Shown here: piece after piece, positions 10,786 through 23,215 of the stretch
Numbering within the stretch: the first letter of the stretch is position 1
How the letters are laid out: the number at the start of each line of letters is the position of its first letter
Assembly: GCA_963971575.1 (NCBI GenBank)
Contig: OZ020616.1
Location: forward strand, 13,423,575 to 13,487,574
DNA length: 64,000 nucleotides
From: Liopterus haemorrhoidalis
Taxonomy: Eukaryota > Arthropoda > Insecta > Coleoptera > Dytiscidae
Direction: 5' to 3'
Notes under the pieces: generated by a model
Told to the model about the DNA's origin: nothing
The model's input: only the letters and a program-made list of their open reading frames with translations
The model's database searches: none
Made by a program: the position numbers and the translations under genes

Positions 10786-11852
10786 CGGCCCTGATTACAG
10801 TCCAACTTTAGAAGTCTTTGTACTATACTTATTGAAGACAATTTCCTGGTCCAGAAATTGTCTTAAACTGTTCACAAAACGAAATTTTACTTTTATAAAA
10901 CACTCTTAAACCATTTAAGACAGTAGTAAAATGAAAAATTAGTCAGTTTGTTACATGTGCTATTTTCTAATTGAAAATACTTGTAAGATATTTGTTGTTA
11001 AAGGTAGTTGTTCTTTGCTAATTGCCAAGTAAAAATTTAGAAAGCATTATCTAATACAGCATACTCCTTCCAAGTAGTAATAAATGAACAAATTAAATAA
11101 AGCGATGATTATCTCGCGGGACATCGTCCAAAAACGGCATTCTTCTGTTTCAAAAGATTTATCTACGTCCAAATGTGTTACAAATTTAACATTCTTAGAA
11201 CACACCTGCTGACATAACACTAAAATATCAGAAATGACAAAAAAAAAAAAAATAGTTAACAAACAGAATAAAAATTCATAAGTATAATTCGATTCATGGA
11301 ATTTTATTTTTAAAACTCATACTTAGGAAAAAATGTTCCTTCAGAGAATCTACTGTAAACAATTTACTGCGTTGTTAGGATGTGTTATTACTTTAAAGAG
11401 ATTCTCAAACTAATTAAAAGGTGAAATATAGTGTTATTTATAGAAGTATTATATTACTATACTTATATGTATCCAGTTGGCTTACATTTGCTATATTTAA
11501 ACCCCACTTGCATGAGAATTTAGTTTCACTAAATCGTGCAACTGGGAATTTCCGCAATTTTAATGTACAATTTAAAATCAGTCGGTCAGTTGGAAGACCA
11601 CTCAAAAGATGTAAGATCGGTGGATAGATTTGGGGAGTATTGAACACTTCACCCAGTGAGGCAAACATGGCGGTCCAGGGCAAAAAATTGCACATTCAGT
11701 GTGTAGTTTAGAACATTTGTCGAAAAATATTATACTTGGTGATAATGGAATACTACTTCGTATTATTTACGGAAATTAAATAATTTTTACCCGCAGCACC
11801 TATGTTGAGAACTGCAGCAAATTCAATATGGCGGCAAAAATAAACTACCAAG
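10786..11852. other. No gene recognised
   Basis: Short overlapping open frames only (e.g. 11047-11262 -, 11421-11627 +, 11438-11695 -), with no family resemblance. The short inverted sequence AATTTCCTGGTCCAGAAATT is at 10840-10859. Confidence 0.4.
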
Positions 11853-11854
11853 TA

Positions 11855-13753
11855 TAGTCCATTTCACGATAAGATGAAGTGACTATCTACTTATGGTCAT
11901 AAACACAGTGGGTGGTAATTACAAATAACACTAATCCCTTGTTTGCACCCATAAACTAGTCAGTGATGTATCAGGTATAAATTGCAGATGTTTTAAATAT
12001 CTTTTCACTTCGCTTTGAATTTTCTATCAGATAACTTGTAATTTGTGTTAAATAGTTCAGTACGTGTTAGAAAAATGTGGCGTCCTTGGAACGAACAATT
12101 AACTTCTGTGCAAGCAAATGAAGCAGATGACTATGTGACCATGATAGAAGATGATGATATAGTGCAAGATACAATAAAAAAAAATCGGGAAAAAACTTGT
12201 ATATATTTACCTGTATAAGCTAAAGAAATTGTGGCCAATGTGTATTTATATTTAAGGAACCGCAAAAACAAACAAGCGGCATTAGAAGAGACAAGCAAGG
12301 CAACGAAAGTAGCGATGACAACAGTATGGAATATTGTAAATAAATCCATTGATAGGAGAAGAAAACGAAAGGATTCAGGCATATCAAAATGTTTGGATGG
12401 TTTCCAGAAAGATGTAATACGGCAAAAAATTTACCAAATGTACACCGAACAAAATGTGCCAACATTGGACATATTGCTCAAACGATTAATCCAAGACCAG
12501 TGTAAAATTAATTGTTCAAAGGTGACCTTATGGCTTGCCCTTAAAAGTATAGGGTTTCAATTTAAAACTTTAAATAAAAAGCAGTTCCTCATGGAGTCAG
12601 AGCGATTAAAACTTTTGAGACAAAATTATTTAAAAAACAGTAAAAAATACAAAGAAGATAAAAGGTCAATAATTTATTTAGATGAAACTTGGTACGACAC
12701 ACATGAAACAAACTCAAAAGGTTGGGTGGATACGTCAAATAAATGTCAAACAAGAGCACCGTCTAATAAAAGTAAACGTATTACGATACTTCATGCAGGT
12801 TCTGAAACTGGATGGATACCGAATGCACTCTTGCTTTCTGTGAAAAATATCAAAGATTCTAGACTCGACTACCATGACGATACCACGGCGGAAATGTTCG
12901 AAAACTGGTTCGAAAATAAATTACTCCCGAATATACCGGCTACCAGTGTTATTGTTATGGACAATGCAAGTTACCATAGTCGGCAACTAAATAAAGTACC
13001 GAATAGTGCAAACAGTAAGAAGGAAATCCAAGACTTTTTATATAAAAATTATATTTACTTTGAAGAAAGTTATAAAAAAAATTGTTTAATTAAATTATTA
13101 AAAAGTTATAGTTTTTCTAAAGAATATGTTTGCCATAATATTGCTCAATGCAAAGGACACACAGTTTTACGACTACCTCTGTATTATTGTATATTCAATC
13201 CTATTGAACAAATGTGGAGTCAGTTAAAGGCGAGAATAAAACGGAATAATGTTTCTCCCACTTTAAACGGCACTGTGATAGAACTTATAAAAAAAGAAGT
13301 GGAAAATATCCCTGTAGATAGTTGGAAAAATTGTGTAAATCATGTTATTAAAACTGAGGACAGTTATATTCAAATAGAACGTACTATAATCATTAATTTA
13401 GAGACTGATTCAGAGAATGATTTGGACTTGTAAGATTTTTTTTATCTTAAACATTATTTAATTTAAAATTTATTTTATTGTAACGTTTTAAATACTAATT
13501 GTAATGTTTTAAATTTAATTATAAGTTCTATAAATTAATTGTATTTATAATAAAAATAAAGTTTATTTTGATGATATCTTATGTTTATTTCTTGTTACAA
13601 TTGTGTCATTACATGGTGTAATGTAATTTATACCTGATACATCTCTGGCTAGTTTATGGGTACAAACAAGGGATTAGAATTATTTGAAATTACCACCCAC
13701 TGTGTTTAGGACCATAAGTAGATAGTCACTTTATTTTATCGTGAAATAGACTA
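11855..13753 (+). mobile_element. Near-complete Tc1/mariner-superfamily transposon
   Basis: 1899 bp between TA dinucleotides at 11853-11854 and 13754-13755. Long terminal inverted repeats (~130 bp, a few mismatches) begin TAGTCCATTTCACGATAAGA on the left; the right end, inverted, begins TAGTCTATTTCACGATAAAA. The first block runs through CACAGTGGGTGGTAATT and continues to ATCAGGTATAAATT. It encodes one transposase. High TIR similarity suggests fairly recent insertion. Confidence 0.9.
12075..13433 (+). pseudogene. DDE transposase, DD82E/Sailor-like, one internal stop
   Basis: From ATG 12075 (MWRPWNEQLTS) the frame runs to a TAA at 13431-13433, interrupted by one TAA at 12216-12218 (after IYLPV). 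Downstream the reading is AKEIVANVYLYL, so an uninterrupted product would be ~452 residues. An N-terminal helix-turn-helix region precedes the catalytic core: LDETWYDTH (first Asp), VMDNASYHS (second, codon 12960), NPIEQMWSQLK (Glu, codon 13206). That leaves 81 residues between the second Asp and the Glu, far above the 34-41 of most Tc1/mariner groups and close to the DD82E/Sailor group. The C-terminus is acidic. A start at GTG 12231 would bypass the stop but lose part of the N-terminal domain. Assignment to the superfamily is firm; to Sailor, likely. Confidence 0.85.
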
Positions 13754-14069
13754 TACAATAACTATAAGTAGTTTTCACAATACAACAAAATAGCTAGAAA
13801 CATATTTGTAAAAATAAGCTTTGACTACAATTTGCCGCATCATATGCAAATATGCGTCAATTGGTTCACAAGCAGAACTGGCGCGAGGGTCTGTGGCGCC
13901 CGTAGGCAAGATTTAATTGAGCGCCCCTAGGCAGAGCGTAACTAGCTTTTTTCGAGCATGTCAAATGAAGACAAAAAAAAGGTCTTCTCTTCTAAATTTC
14001 AAATGAAATAAAACACTAAAAGGTCCTTATTACTTCTAAATTTCAAGTAAAGACCTAAAACAAAAAATG

Positions 14070-14983
14070 GATGTGAAGTGTGAATATTCACACATTTCAG
14101 GGTTTCGCAGGTATATAATAAGTGAAGGCGGTATGCTGAGTGTGTAGGACAAATTTTACTTTGTAGTAATCACGGCAAAATGAACGATATTTTTAAAATA
14201 ATTTATCGTCTGTTAATCATATAATAAGACTGGTTATTAAATTTACGCTCTTAAAAATTAAATACAACATTTGTCAAAATATAACTAGAATTTTGACAAA
14301 ATAATTTCAACATCATAAAAATGCAAAAAAAAACAGAAAAAATAAAATCCACACCGTACTCGAACTCGAAAACCCTTCGTTTTCCAGCCAGTTTAAGAGT
14401 GCCTTAACGCATGTCGCCATCGCACGCCATATATGTGAGTGTCTTACATTGGTATAACTTTTGTACTTTGTGAACCAAAAACCACAAAAAATGTGTTATT
14501 TTCCAAAAACATAATCTGATCAAAAATTCCTGTTGTACTATTTCGGTTCACACCAATATACATTACTTAGAATGTTTTTAGATTTTTAGTTTAAACCATC
14601 TGGGCTACAGGGTGTGGGACAAAATTTTTTTTGCACATTTTTGGCAAAAATCGCATCAAAATAATTTATTTTGCAAAAATAAAAATTTGATCGTTAATCC
14701 ACGTACTAAGGGCTTTCATTTGATACCCTACTCAGAATTTAGAAAAAATATTTTTGTTTTCGATGAGCACATATTTGTTTATGTTTTTAGGGGGGTATGT
14801 TTTTTAGATGTTTTAGTATTTTTCCTATGTGCGGGTCAAAGAGTTGTATAAGCATGCCAAATTTCAACTCTCTAGGTTTAGCCGTTTGGCTACAATTTTT
14901 ACCGAACAGACAGACAGACAGACAGACAGACGACCAAATGACGGTATAAGGGTTTTTTGGTCATACCTACAAAACCCTAAAAA
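14070..14983 (+). mobile_element. R repeat, copy R3
   Basis: Full-length, ~914 bp, with left end GATGTGAAGTGTGAATATTC and right end ACAAAACCCTAAAAA. Left subterminal sequence is of the 'AAGTGAAGGCGGTATGCTGA' subfamily, as in R8. Inserted inside minisatellite-bearing DNA, so the flanks (AAAAAATGGA / AAGGTCC) are A-rich. Confidence 0.8.
14346..14429 (-). other. tRNA-like cassette in R3 (Leu/Ser-like)
   Basis: On the - strand ATGGCGACATGCGTTAAGGC resembles the D-arm of tRNA-Leu/Ser, and a long variable region precedes B-box-like GAGTTCGAGTACG. Followed by TTTTATTTTTT. Shares its 3' half with the R8 cassette but not its 5' half. Confidence 0.5.
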
Positions 14984-15387
14984 AAGGTCCTCACTTCCAA
15001 AATTACATTTCACTAAATTACTTTTACATTAATTTGGCGCCCTTTTGAATCTCACGTAAGCACCCCCCTCGCAGCGGCGCCCGCATGCACCGCCGGTTCT
15101 TTTCACAAGATGGCATCTGCAATTTGCTTATTTAAAAATATCCTCTTATATAGATAAAGATTCGCTGCAAAATTTGAAATATAGATTGTCATTAATTTTA
15201 TTTCCGATTGTTAGTTTTGTATAAGAAACTATTGAGAACTATAGGGTTGTGCGCCGCTTTAAAGTTCAAAAATAATATTTCCATATGTTGTTATTAATAA
15301 ATTTATCTAAAAATATCTGCATCTTTTAATGCATATTTGACAAGCATAAGATGCTTTTAAACATTACGCAAGTCAACTAAAGTCCAG

Positions 15388-15446
15388 TTTTTAGGGTTTT
15401 GTAGGTATGACCAAAAAACCCTTATACCGTCATTTTGTCGTCTGTA

Positions 15447-15489
<43 letters not shown>

Positions 15490-16457
15490 TCGGTAAAAAT
15501 TGTAGCCAAACGGCTAAACCTAGAGAGTTGAAATTTGGCATGCTTATACAACTCTTTGACCCGCACATAGGAAAAATACTAAAACATCTAAAAAACATAC
15601 CCTTCTAAAAATATAAACAAATATATGCTCATCGAGAAAAAATATATTTTTTTACAATTCTGTGTAGGGTATCAAATGAAAGCCCTTGGTACGTGGATTA
15701 ACTATCAAAATTTTATTTTTGCAAAATAAATTATTTTGAGGCGATTTTTGCCAAAATTGTGCAAAAAAATTTTTGTACCACAGCCTGTAGCCCAGATGGT
15801 TTAAACTAAAAATCTGAAAAAATTCTCAGTAATGTACATTGGTGTGAACCGGAATAGTACAACAAGAATTTTTGATCAGATTATGTTTTCGGAAAATAAC
15901 GCATTTTTTGTGTTTTTAAGTAAAATATGTAATATATTTAATCCGCTATTTAACATACTAAACGAGTGATCCTGTATAGCACAGTGGTAGAGTTCTCGCT
16001 TAGTGAGTTGAAACTACTGTAAGAAACTGTGTTCGAATCCCGTCAATTTTTATTTTTTCAGTTTTTTTTTTTGCATTTTAATTTTGTTTAAATTATTTTG
16101 TCAAAATTCTAGTTATATTTTGGTAAATGTTGCATTTAATTTTTAAAAGCGTAAATTTAATAACCAGTGGGAAGTGTTGAAATTATAATTTAATTCTATA
16201 TTTGAAGGTATCAGAGGGCGATGCTTATGATTTAAGCAACCAATGGAAGCCATAGGCGCAATTTTAAAAATCTTAATGAACCATGCTATATAAAAAAAAT
16301 ACTGCACATATTTAGAAACTTAAATAATGGCATTCGAATTAAAATTCATAAAAAAATATTTTAACATAAAATTTGTTTTGGCATCCCAAATAATCATCAC
16401 GCAGTTAATAAATACCGGCGAAACCCTGAAATGTGTGAAAATTCACACTTCACATCA
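15388..16457 (-). mobile_element. R repeat, copy R4
   Basis: Inverted relative to R3, ~1070 bp, from TTTTTAGGGTTTTGTAGGTA (15388) to TTCACACTTCACATCA (16457). Subterminal sequence is of the 'ATGATTATTTGGGATGCC' subfamily. Carries a + strand tRNA-like cassette. Confidence 0.8.
15967..16047 (+). other. tRNA-like cassette in R4 (Cys/Gly-like A box)
   Basis: TATAGCACAGTGGTAGAG is a near-perfect A box/D-arm and TGTTCGAATCCC a near-perfect B box/T-loop. AATTTTTATTTTTT follows immediately, a pol III-type terminator. The cloverleaf is incomplete by eye. Best-preserved pol III promoter of the set. Confidence 0.6.
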
Positions 16458-17089
16458 ATTTTTTTATGTAGAGTTGACTATTCCTCAGTTCTCAAATGCA
16501 ACATTCAAATCACATTTTAGAATGAATGTCTTTACATTTGAAGCAATTTTACAAATTCGTTGTTGTCAAAATCTTTCAAATAAACTTTTTAGATTAACCA
16601 AAACAATATTCTAGCGCGAAAATTATCTTCCCACCAACGCTACGACCTCACGAGCTCGTAGCAAAAGTGGGAAGGAGGTGGAAAAATATTTGCAATAAAA
16701 CGGCGAATTGTGTTGCCACTGGTGGCAATGGAAGGAATTTATTAGCAATAAAATGTACTTATAGTTCTTACATTTCTTGATGAAAACTCGTGGATGTTGC
16801 CCGATCATGTGTGTGTCCTACCCTACAGGAAGTAAACCGTATTTTTTTTATTCTCAATAGTCAAAATGTTATTTTATCTTTTAACTTACTTTTATTACAT
16901 GTTGTTATAATAAAAGTCTGTGTGATTCCTAGATGTTTCAGTGCAGTTGGCCGGCACAGGGCAACGGACTGACTTGGCAAACTCCCAACTATGTGACATA
17001 AAATACTACTTTATGGTTTTAACAATCTTTTTGTTGCGTTTTTGGAAATACAACTTGTTTCCATTTACCGACATTACCTCTACCAATTA
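16458..17089. other. No gene recognised
   Basis: Short frames only. No matched repeat. Confidence 0.4.
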
Positions 17090-17860
17090 ATGATGACGAT
17101 AAAGTAGAAGCGACCGATAAACAGAATGTGGGAAATCTGGACATCACTCAAACCGTAATAAATTCTTCTGTATTTCGTCTTTCTTATTTCATCTTCCCAT
17201 CTCTACATTTGCCGTCCTCGCCTTCTCTTCCTACCCAATAGTATCCAGTCCGTAGTTTTACTCCACCTGTTGCTCGTATGTCTTTAGACGTATCCCACCC
17301 AACGCCACTTTCGCTTTATAGATGTTCTTTCTGAATTTCCACTCATGATTTCTTTCTTAAAGTAGCATTGGAAACTCTATCCCTTAGAGAGACCCCTACT
17401 AATATTCTTTCCATTTTTCTTTGAACAATTTGCAACTTATGATTTGTTTTATTGGATAGGGAGCAAGTTTGTGAGTATGTTACCGAGAGTAGAACACAAT
17501 GGTTGAAAGCTTCAGCTTCTAAAGTTTGCGGAATAGTTTCTTATAAAAATAATTTTCAGGCTCTAGAATTTTCTCCATCCCTAGTTTATTCTTCTCTGTA
17601 CTTCAAATTCTGATCTGCTTTGGTAACTTGTTAACTGACTTAGATAGCTAAATTCTAGAAGAACTTGTGTATGGCAGCCATTTGTCATGACTTTTTATTT
17701 TCCTCTGTTTATTTCCAGCTCTGATTCTTTACCTGCTTCATTTAGTTCTCTTATCATACGCTGTAGTTCTCCTTCATTCTTCGCTATTAGAATGACATCA
17801 TCAGCTTATCTTAATTGGTTAAATTTTCGCCATCTATATCAATTCCCGGTTTTTCCTATT
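17090..17860 (-). pseudogene. RTE-like non-LTR RT, strongly decayed
   Basis: Reading leftward from 17860 in shifting frames: ADDVILIAKNEGELQRMIRE then LNEAGKESELEINRGK and VMTNG, the catalytic and following blocks of RTE-type RTs. Then SLRDRVSNATLRKKS near 17390, and LKRKWRWVGYV and RRGRQ.RWEDEIRKTK near 17300-17180, the C-terminal 'KWRWAGHVAR...R.RGRP..RW.DD' block. The order is right, with many frameshifts and stops. Confidence 0.7.
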
Positions 17861-19397
17861 TAGGGTTTTATAGGTATGACTACCAAAAACACTTAAGACG
17901 TCACTAATGTGTCTGTCTGTCTGTATGTATGGTAGAAATTAAAGCCAAACGGCTGAACACAGAAAGTTGAAATTTGGGATGCTTGTACAACTCTTTGACG
18001 CACATATAGGAAAAATATAGAGTTCAAAAAAATACAGAGCGGGATAATAATAAATGAAAAAATAAATATATATTTTTTTAAATTTTGATTGGGGTATCAA
18101 ATGAAATCTCTTAATATGTGGATAAACAAATTTTTGTTTTTGAAAAATCTATTTTTTTTATTGGATTTTGGCCATAAACTTTCCTCAGCCCTGTCTCCCA
18201 TAGAGGTTGATCTATAAATCTGCTCTATATGTCTATCTATCTCCATAATGTAGATTGATGGAAACCGGAATAGTTCAACAGGAATTTTTGATCAGATTAG
18301 TTTTTCGAAAAATATTGATTTTTTTATGTCGTTGAATAAATAACTATTTTTTAAAAATCTATTGTGTGGTATCAAAAGAAAGCTCTTAAGACGTAAATTA
18401 AATAATAAAAAGTTTTTTTTTAATTCTATTTTTTCCAAAAATGTACTATAAAAATCACTCTATCGCACCCTTTAACGGAAAGGGGTTAAACTAAAAATCT
18501 AAGTAATGTACATTGATCTAAACCGGAAACGTTCAACAGGGATTTTTGATCAGATTTCGTTTTTAAGAAATATTGCAGTGTTTTTGACAAAATTAATTAT
18601 TTTTTTAATTAATGGCTAAATTATAGCTAATAAAGTTATGGATTTTTTTAATTTATGGCTACGGTAGTGAGAGACTTTTTTTTAAATTAAAAGTAATTTA
18701 AAAAAAATAACATCTGAGAATCGAGTTCATGTAAGTAGTGTAGCGGGTGGTATTCAGTAGGCTCTGCCTACTATTATACGTCTTGATTGAACCTACTGTT
18801 TGGTATACTTTAGTTTTTTTAAGGTATCAAAGAGGAATAAATCATTTATAGTAGTGGCATACTCATAAATCTAATAACATATTGTTAGAGTGAGAAATAC
18901 GTTTTTGAAATAAAAAAAAGCTATTTATCAATATATTTCTTATTAATTTAATGAAGACTTGAATACGAAGGAAATGCAGAAAAAATAGCAGGAATTTTTT
19001 AATTTAAATTTTATTATGACAAATTTATTGCAAATTATCTAAATTTTGTTTAAAAAATTTAATGGAAGCTCTTATTTATTATTTCCAAGGACATGTACAC
19101 ATAGGCGTAGATTTGATTTTGATTACCTTACACCAATTAATTATTAAATGAACATTTTTTTCCTCTACAAGCCAATGCGTTAACAACAACTATAAAGTTC
19201 GGAACGGATTATCGTTGTTCCTCGGGTGAGTTCGCGCGAACGAATTATTCTGATTGGTTCTTTAGAAATTTGTGGCTTTCAGCCGTGAATTGGAATACAG
19301 TATTTTTAAACTCATTGTTTACTGTTATGAAACGTTCAAGAACTAATGATCTCATTGTACCTACAAAACCCTGTAATGTGTGAAAATGCACATATAT
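17861..19397 (-). mobile_element. Old, diverged R-family member (R10)
   Basis: Left edge TTAGGGTTTTATAGGTATGA, then a short CTGT tract and TTTGGGATGCTTGTACAACT, all diverged from R. At 19365-19397 the other end reads TACCTACAAAACCCTGTAAT then GTGTGAAAATGCACA, the hairpin-bearing terminus. The interior repeats 'GGTATCAAA.GAAAGCTCTTA' and 'TGATCAGATT' blocks twice and contains a segment (18711-18970) shared with 54403-54625. Confidence 0.6.
18711..18970. repeat. Dispersed repeat shared with 54403-54625
   Basis: Both copies run from ACATCTGAGAATC through GCTCTGCCTACT, AATAAATCATTTATAGTAGT and GCTATTTATCAATATATTTC to ATTTAATG. The 54 kb copy is preceded by a CAGACAGACGG tract, so this looks like a second R-related subfamily. 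Confidence 0.6.
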
Positions 19398-19536
19398 ATT
19401 TTTTAAATTTAATGTCTAATGATTAATTTTTCTATATCATTTTAATCCTCTACTCTAATTAATAATAAATCAAATAAGTCTCCGCTAAACATTCCACGGA
19501 ACTAGCGAGGAGGGAGCAAAGTTCCAATAAAAAATT

Positions 19537-20507
19537 TATGTGAAGTGTGAATTTTCACACATTTCTGGGTTTTGCAGGTATTTAGTAACTGAACGATGAT
19601 TATTTGGGATGCCAAAACAAATTTTATGTCAAAATATTTTTTTATGAATTTTAATTCGAATGCCTAATACCATTATTTGAGTTTCTAAATATATGCAGTT
19701 TTTTTTTTTATATAGCAAAGTTCATTAAGATTTTGAAAATTGCACCTATGGCTTCCATTGGTTACTTACATCATAAGTCCCGCCCTTTGATTTCGTCAAA
19801 CATAGAATTAAATTATAATTTCAACACTTTCCACTTGGTTATTAAATTTACGCTTTTAAAAATTAAATGCACTATTTACCAAATATAACTAGAATTTTAA
19901 CAAAATAATTTAAACAAAAAAAATGCAAAAAAAAAACAAAAAATAAAATCAACAGGGTTCGAAACCCTAGTTTGCAAGTAAACTTATATTATTAAGCGCA
20001 CGACAAATCCAACCACGCCACGAGAGCTACGGATCTGGTATGTTACACAACGTATTAAATAGTTAACATATTTTAGTTAAAAACACAAAAAATGCGTTAT
20101 TTTCCGAAAACATAGTCTGATTAAAAATTCCTGTTGTACTATTCCGGTTCACACCAATGTACATTACTTAGAATTTTTTCAGATTTTTAGTTTAAACCAT
20201 CTGGGCTACAGGGTGTGGGACAAAAAATTTTTTGCACAATTTTGGCAAAAATCGCATCAAAATAATTTATTTTGCAAAAACAAAATTTTGATCGTTAATC
20301 CACGTACTAAGGGCTTTCATTTGATACCCTACTCAGAATTTAAAAAAAATATTTTTTTTTTTCGATGAGCACATATTTGTTTATATTTTTAGCGGGGTAT
20401 GTTTTTTAGATGTTTTAGTATTTTTCCTATGTGCGGGTCAAAGAGTTGTATAAGCATGCCAAATTTCAACTCTCTAGGTTTAGCCGTTTGGCTACAATTT
20501 TTACCGA

Positions 20508-20569
<62 letters not shown>

Positions 20570-20621
20570 GACAAAATGACGGTATAAGGGTTTTTTGGTC
20601 ATACCTACAAAACCCTAAAAA
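19537..20621 (+). mobile_element. R repeat, copy R5
   Basis: ~1085 bp with both conserved ends (TATGTGAAGTGTGAATTTTC; CCTACAAAACCCTAAAAA). CAGA tract ~20510-20569. tRNA-like cassette on the - strand. Confidence 0.8.
19946..20036 (-). other. tRNA-like cassette in R5
   Basis: On the - strand TGGCGTGGTTGG stands at the A-box place and GGGTTTCGAACCC at the B-box place, with a long variable part between. TTTTATTTTTTGTTTTTTTT follows. Unlike any other cassette in the window. Confidence 0.5.
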
Positions 20622-21445
20622 CGGATAAAACGCTATTTGGATAACGGATAAACCGCTATTCTGCCGGTCGGGCGTGCTTCCGTATCTGTTTAAATTAGTT
20701 TTACGTATTTAACAGGCAGCAACGGAGCTGCTAAGAAAATAGAACATGTTCCGGTTTTAAACCGCAGCAGCAAAACAACCGGCCGTCTGCGCATACTCAC
20801 TGTAGATAATGTATTCTATTCAATGCGGTTAAAGAAACTACTTGCCGGCTAAAATCCAGTCTTCTGCACTAGCTCTTAGTGTACTTAAACAAAATAAACA
20901 CTTACTTAATGAACTCCTTGTACTAAAAAGTCTAATTTTACCTAGTTTACATTTGAAAACACTTAAAATTGTTCCACTTTGCACCTAAATATTCGGCAAC
21001 CAAACATTAAACTGCCATTAAAACGCTAGTAATTATAAAGTGAATTTCGTTGGCGAGAAACAGTATATGAAAATAGTCTCTCGGCCCAATTACTAACAAA
21101 ACAGTTAAAAAAATAAATCACAACTGCCAATTCGAACAGCGACAGAAAAAAGTATGTTTATTTTTTAATACAAAACTAATAAAATGGCCTTGAAGAATAA
21201 ACAAACAGAAAAGAGTTGGATATGTATGTAATTCTTTTAATGCAACCTGGCTATATATATTTTTTTATTATAAATTTAAAAAAGAGAAAAGTTACTTGCT
21301 AGAAAGTGCTTCATATTTTTTCAAATAGCAACATGTGGCATTTTTAATTTTTGGAATCAGCAAGACTTTTTACTTCGGAAGAAAATGTATATAGGTAAAT
21401 TTTGGTATTTAAATAAAACTTACTAATCAGTTTTATGTAAAAAAA
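20622..21445. other. No gene recognised
   Basis: Contains a short repeated AACGGATAAAACGCTATTTG / AACGGATAAACCGCTATT pair at 20619-20662. Otherwise featureless. Confidence 0.4.
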
Positions 21446-22495
21446 TGATGTGAAGTGTGAATTTTCACACATTTCAGGGTTTTGCAGGTATTTAGTAAAT
21501 TAATGATGATTATTTGGGATGCCAAAACAAATTTTATATTAAAATATTTTTTTGTTAATTTTAGTTCGAACGCCTAATACCATTATTTAGGTTTCTAAAA
21601 ATGTGCAGTATTTTTTTTTTTTTTTATATAGCAAGGTTCATTAAGAATTTTAAAAATTGCGCCTATGGCTTCCATTGGTTGTTATAAGCTCCGCCTCTCT
21701 GATTTCGTGTACATTGAAACAGAATTAAATTATAATTTAAACAATTTCCACTGGTTATTAAATTTACGCTTTTAAACGTACACAACATTTGCCAAAATAT
21801 AACTAGAATTTTGAAAAAATAATTTAAACAATATAAAAATTAAAAAAAAAAAAAATATATTGTCTCTTCTCGCAGGGTTCGATCCCTTTCGATCGAGTTA
21901 GTTGGGTGAGAAGCCAGAGTCATAACCACTACACCAGGATATACCTTCCAATGCGGCGTGTTACAAAGCTATAACTTGTGTACATTATTAGCCAAAAATC
22001 ACAAAAAATGCGTTTTTTCCAAAAACATAATCTGATCAAAAATTTCTGTTGTACTATTCCGGTTCACACCAATGTACATTACTTAGAATGTTTTCAGATT
22101 TTTAGTTTAAACCATCTGGGCTACAGGGTGTGGGACAAAAAAAATTTTGCACAATTTTGGCTAAAATAGCTTCAAAATAATTTATTTTGCAAAAATAAAA
22201 ATTTGATCGTTAATCCACGTACCAAGGGCTTTATTTTGATACCCTACTCAGAATTATAAAAAAATATATTTTTTTTCGATGAGCACATAGTTATTTATAT
22301 TTTTAGGGGGATATGTTTTTTAGATGTTTTAGTATTTTTCCTATGTGCGGGTCAAAGAGTTGTATAAGCATGCCAAATTTCAACTCTCTAGGTTTAGCCG
22401 TTTGGCTAGAATTTTTACCGAACAGACAGACAGACAGACAGACGACAAAATGACGGTATAAGGGTTTTTTGGTCATACCTACAAAACCCTAAAAA
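21446..22495 (+). mobile_element. R repeat, copy R6
   Basis: ~1050 bp, both ends conserved (GATGTGAAGTGTGAATTTTC; ACAAAACCCTAAAAA), short CAGA tract at ~22422-22443. tRNA-like cassette on the - strand. Confidence 0.8.
21861..21948 (-). other. tRNA-like cassette in R6 (Glu/His-like A box)
   Basis: On the - strand CCTGGTGTAGTGGTTATGAC matches the A-box/D-arm consensus, and GGGATCGAACCCT fits the B box with two changes. The 3' end GAGAAGAGACAATAT is shared with R1, but the anticodon-side sequence is not. Confidence 0.55.
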
Positions 22496-22959
22496 CGGTT
22501 CAATATAGGGAGTTCCCTCTGGTGCTAAAAAATACTCCTATTAATTGGGAAGAACCCTATTATTTTTTATGAAAATCCGAAACCGGAAACGGAAGTTATT
22601 AAACTTTAAAAAAAATTAAAATTCAGAACTAATAAACCAAGCCTTGAACAAAAATTTGTATAAAACATAATTTAATGTATTTTTGAAGATTTACCTAAAT
22701 CTTTTTTTTAATTTAATTTTTTTTTTTAATTTTTTTTTTTTTTTTTTTATGGTAGGGCAAGACTAGCGGAGGTCTCTCTTCGCCACTGGTTTTATCATCA
22801 TTTCGATTCAACTTCATTTTTTCTTTTTTTTTCTTTCTCATCATGTCAGTTTGACTTTTTCTTTCGATAAAACTTCCTTTAAGGTCCCCCATTCTAACCA
22901 TACACCCTACGGTTCATAAAACCTTACTCCGACACTGCTTGAGCAAATAAAGCATTAAA

Positions 22960-23215
22960 AAACGTTTGTCCTTCTCATTCCTTCTCAGTCCTCTCCATTC
23001 TCAGTAGGTCCAGCATTTATATCCAATTACTCATTAGACAGTACAGAACTATTCGACCAATACCCCTGGAATGAGTAAGGATTTCTCCTGGACAGTCGTC
23101 AACAGCCTCGTTGGAATCTTGATTATTTCAATCACTGATTTAATGGTGCTTCGATCAGTCCACGTGATGCAAAGCATGCATCTCCAACACCATAACTTAA
23201 AAGATTAATTTTCTT
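22960..23215 (-). pseudogene. Non-LTR RT C-terminal relic
   Basis: Reading leftward from ~23205: KLWCWRRCMLCITWTDRSTI then KSVIEIIKIPTRLLTTVQEK. This matches the 'E.WCWRRMLRI.WTD..TN..V' block after the thumb of RTE-like and related RTs. Stops and frameshifts follow. Confidence 0.6.

Larger units (their letters stand above)
13874..15102. mobile_element. TIR-like element hosting R3 and minisatellite
   Basis: AGAACTGGCGCGAGGGTCTG at the left and, inverted, AGAACCGGCGGTGCATGCGG at the right, with 'GGCGCCC' runs inside each end. The interior has the A-rich ~45-bp minisatellite (13965-14060) and R copy R3. No target duplication confirmed. Confidence 0.4.

Noticed and set aside
12131..12465. Two - strand frames over the transposase start
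   Set aside because: Antisense shadows of the DDE transposase.
15967..16047. A genuine host tRNA gene
   Set aside because: A and B boxes are good, but the acceptor and anticodon arms do not close into a full cloverleaf by eye and the sequence sits at the fixed cassette position of a repeat. Kept as tRNA-like only.
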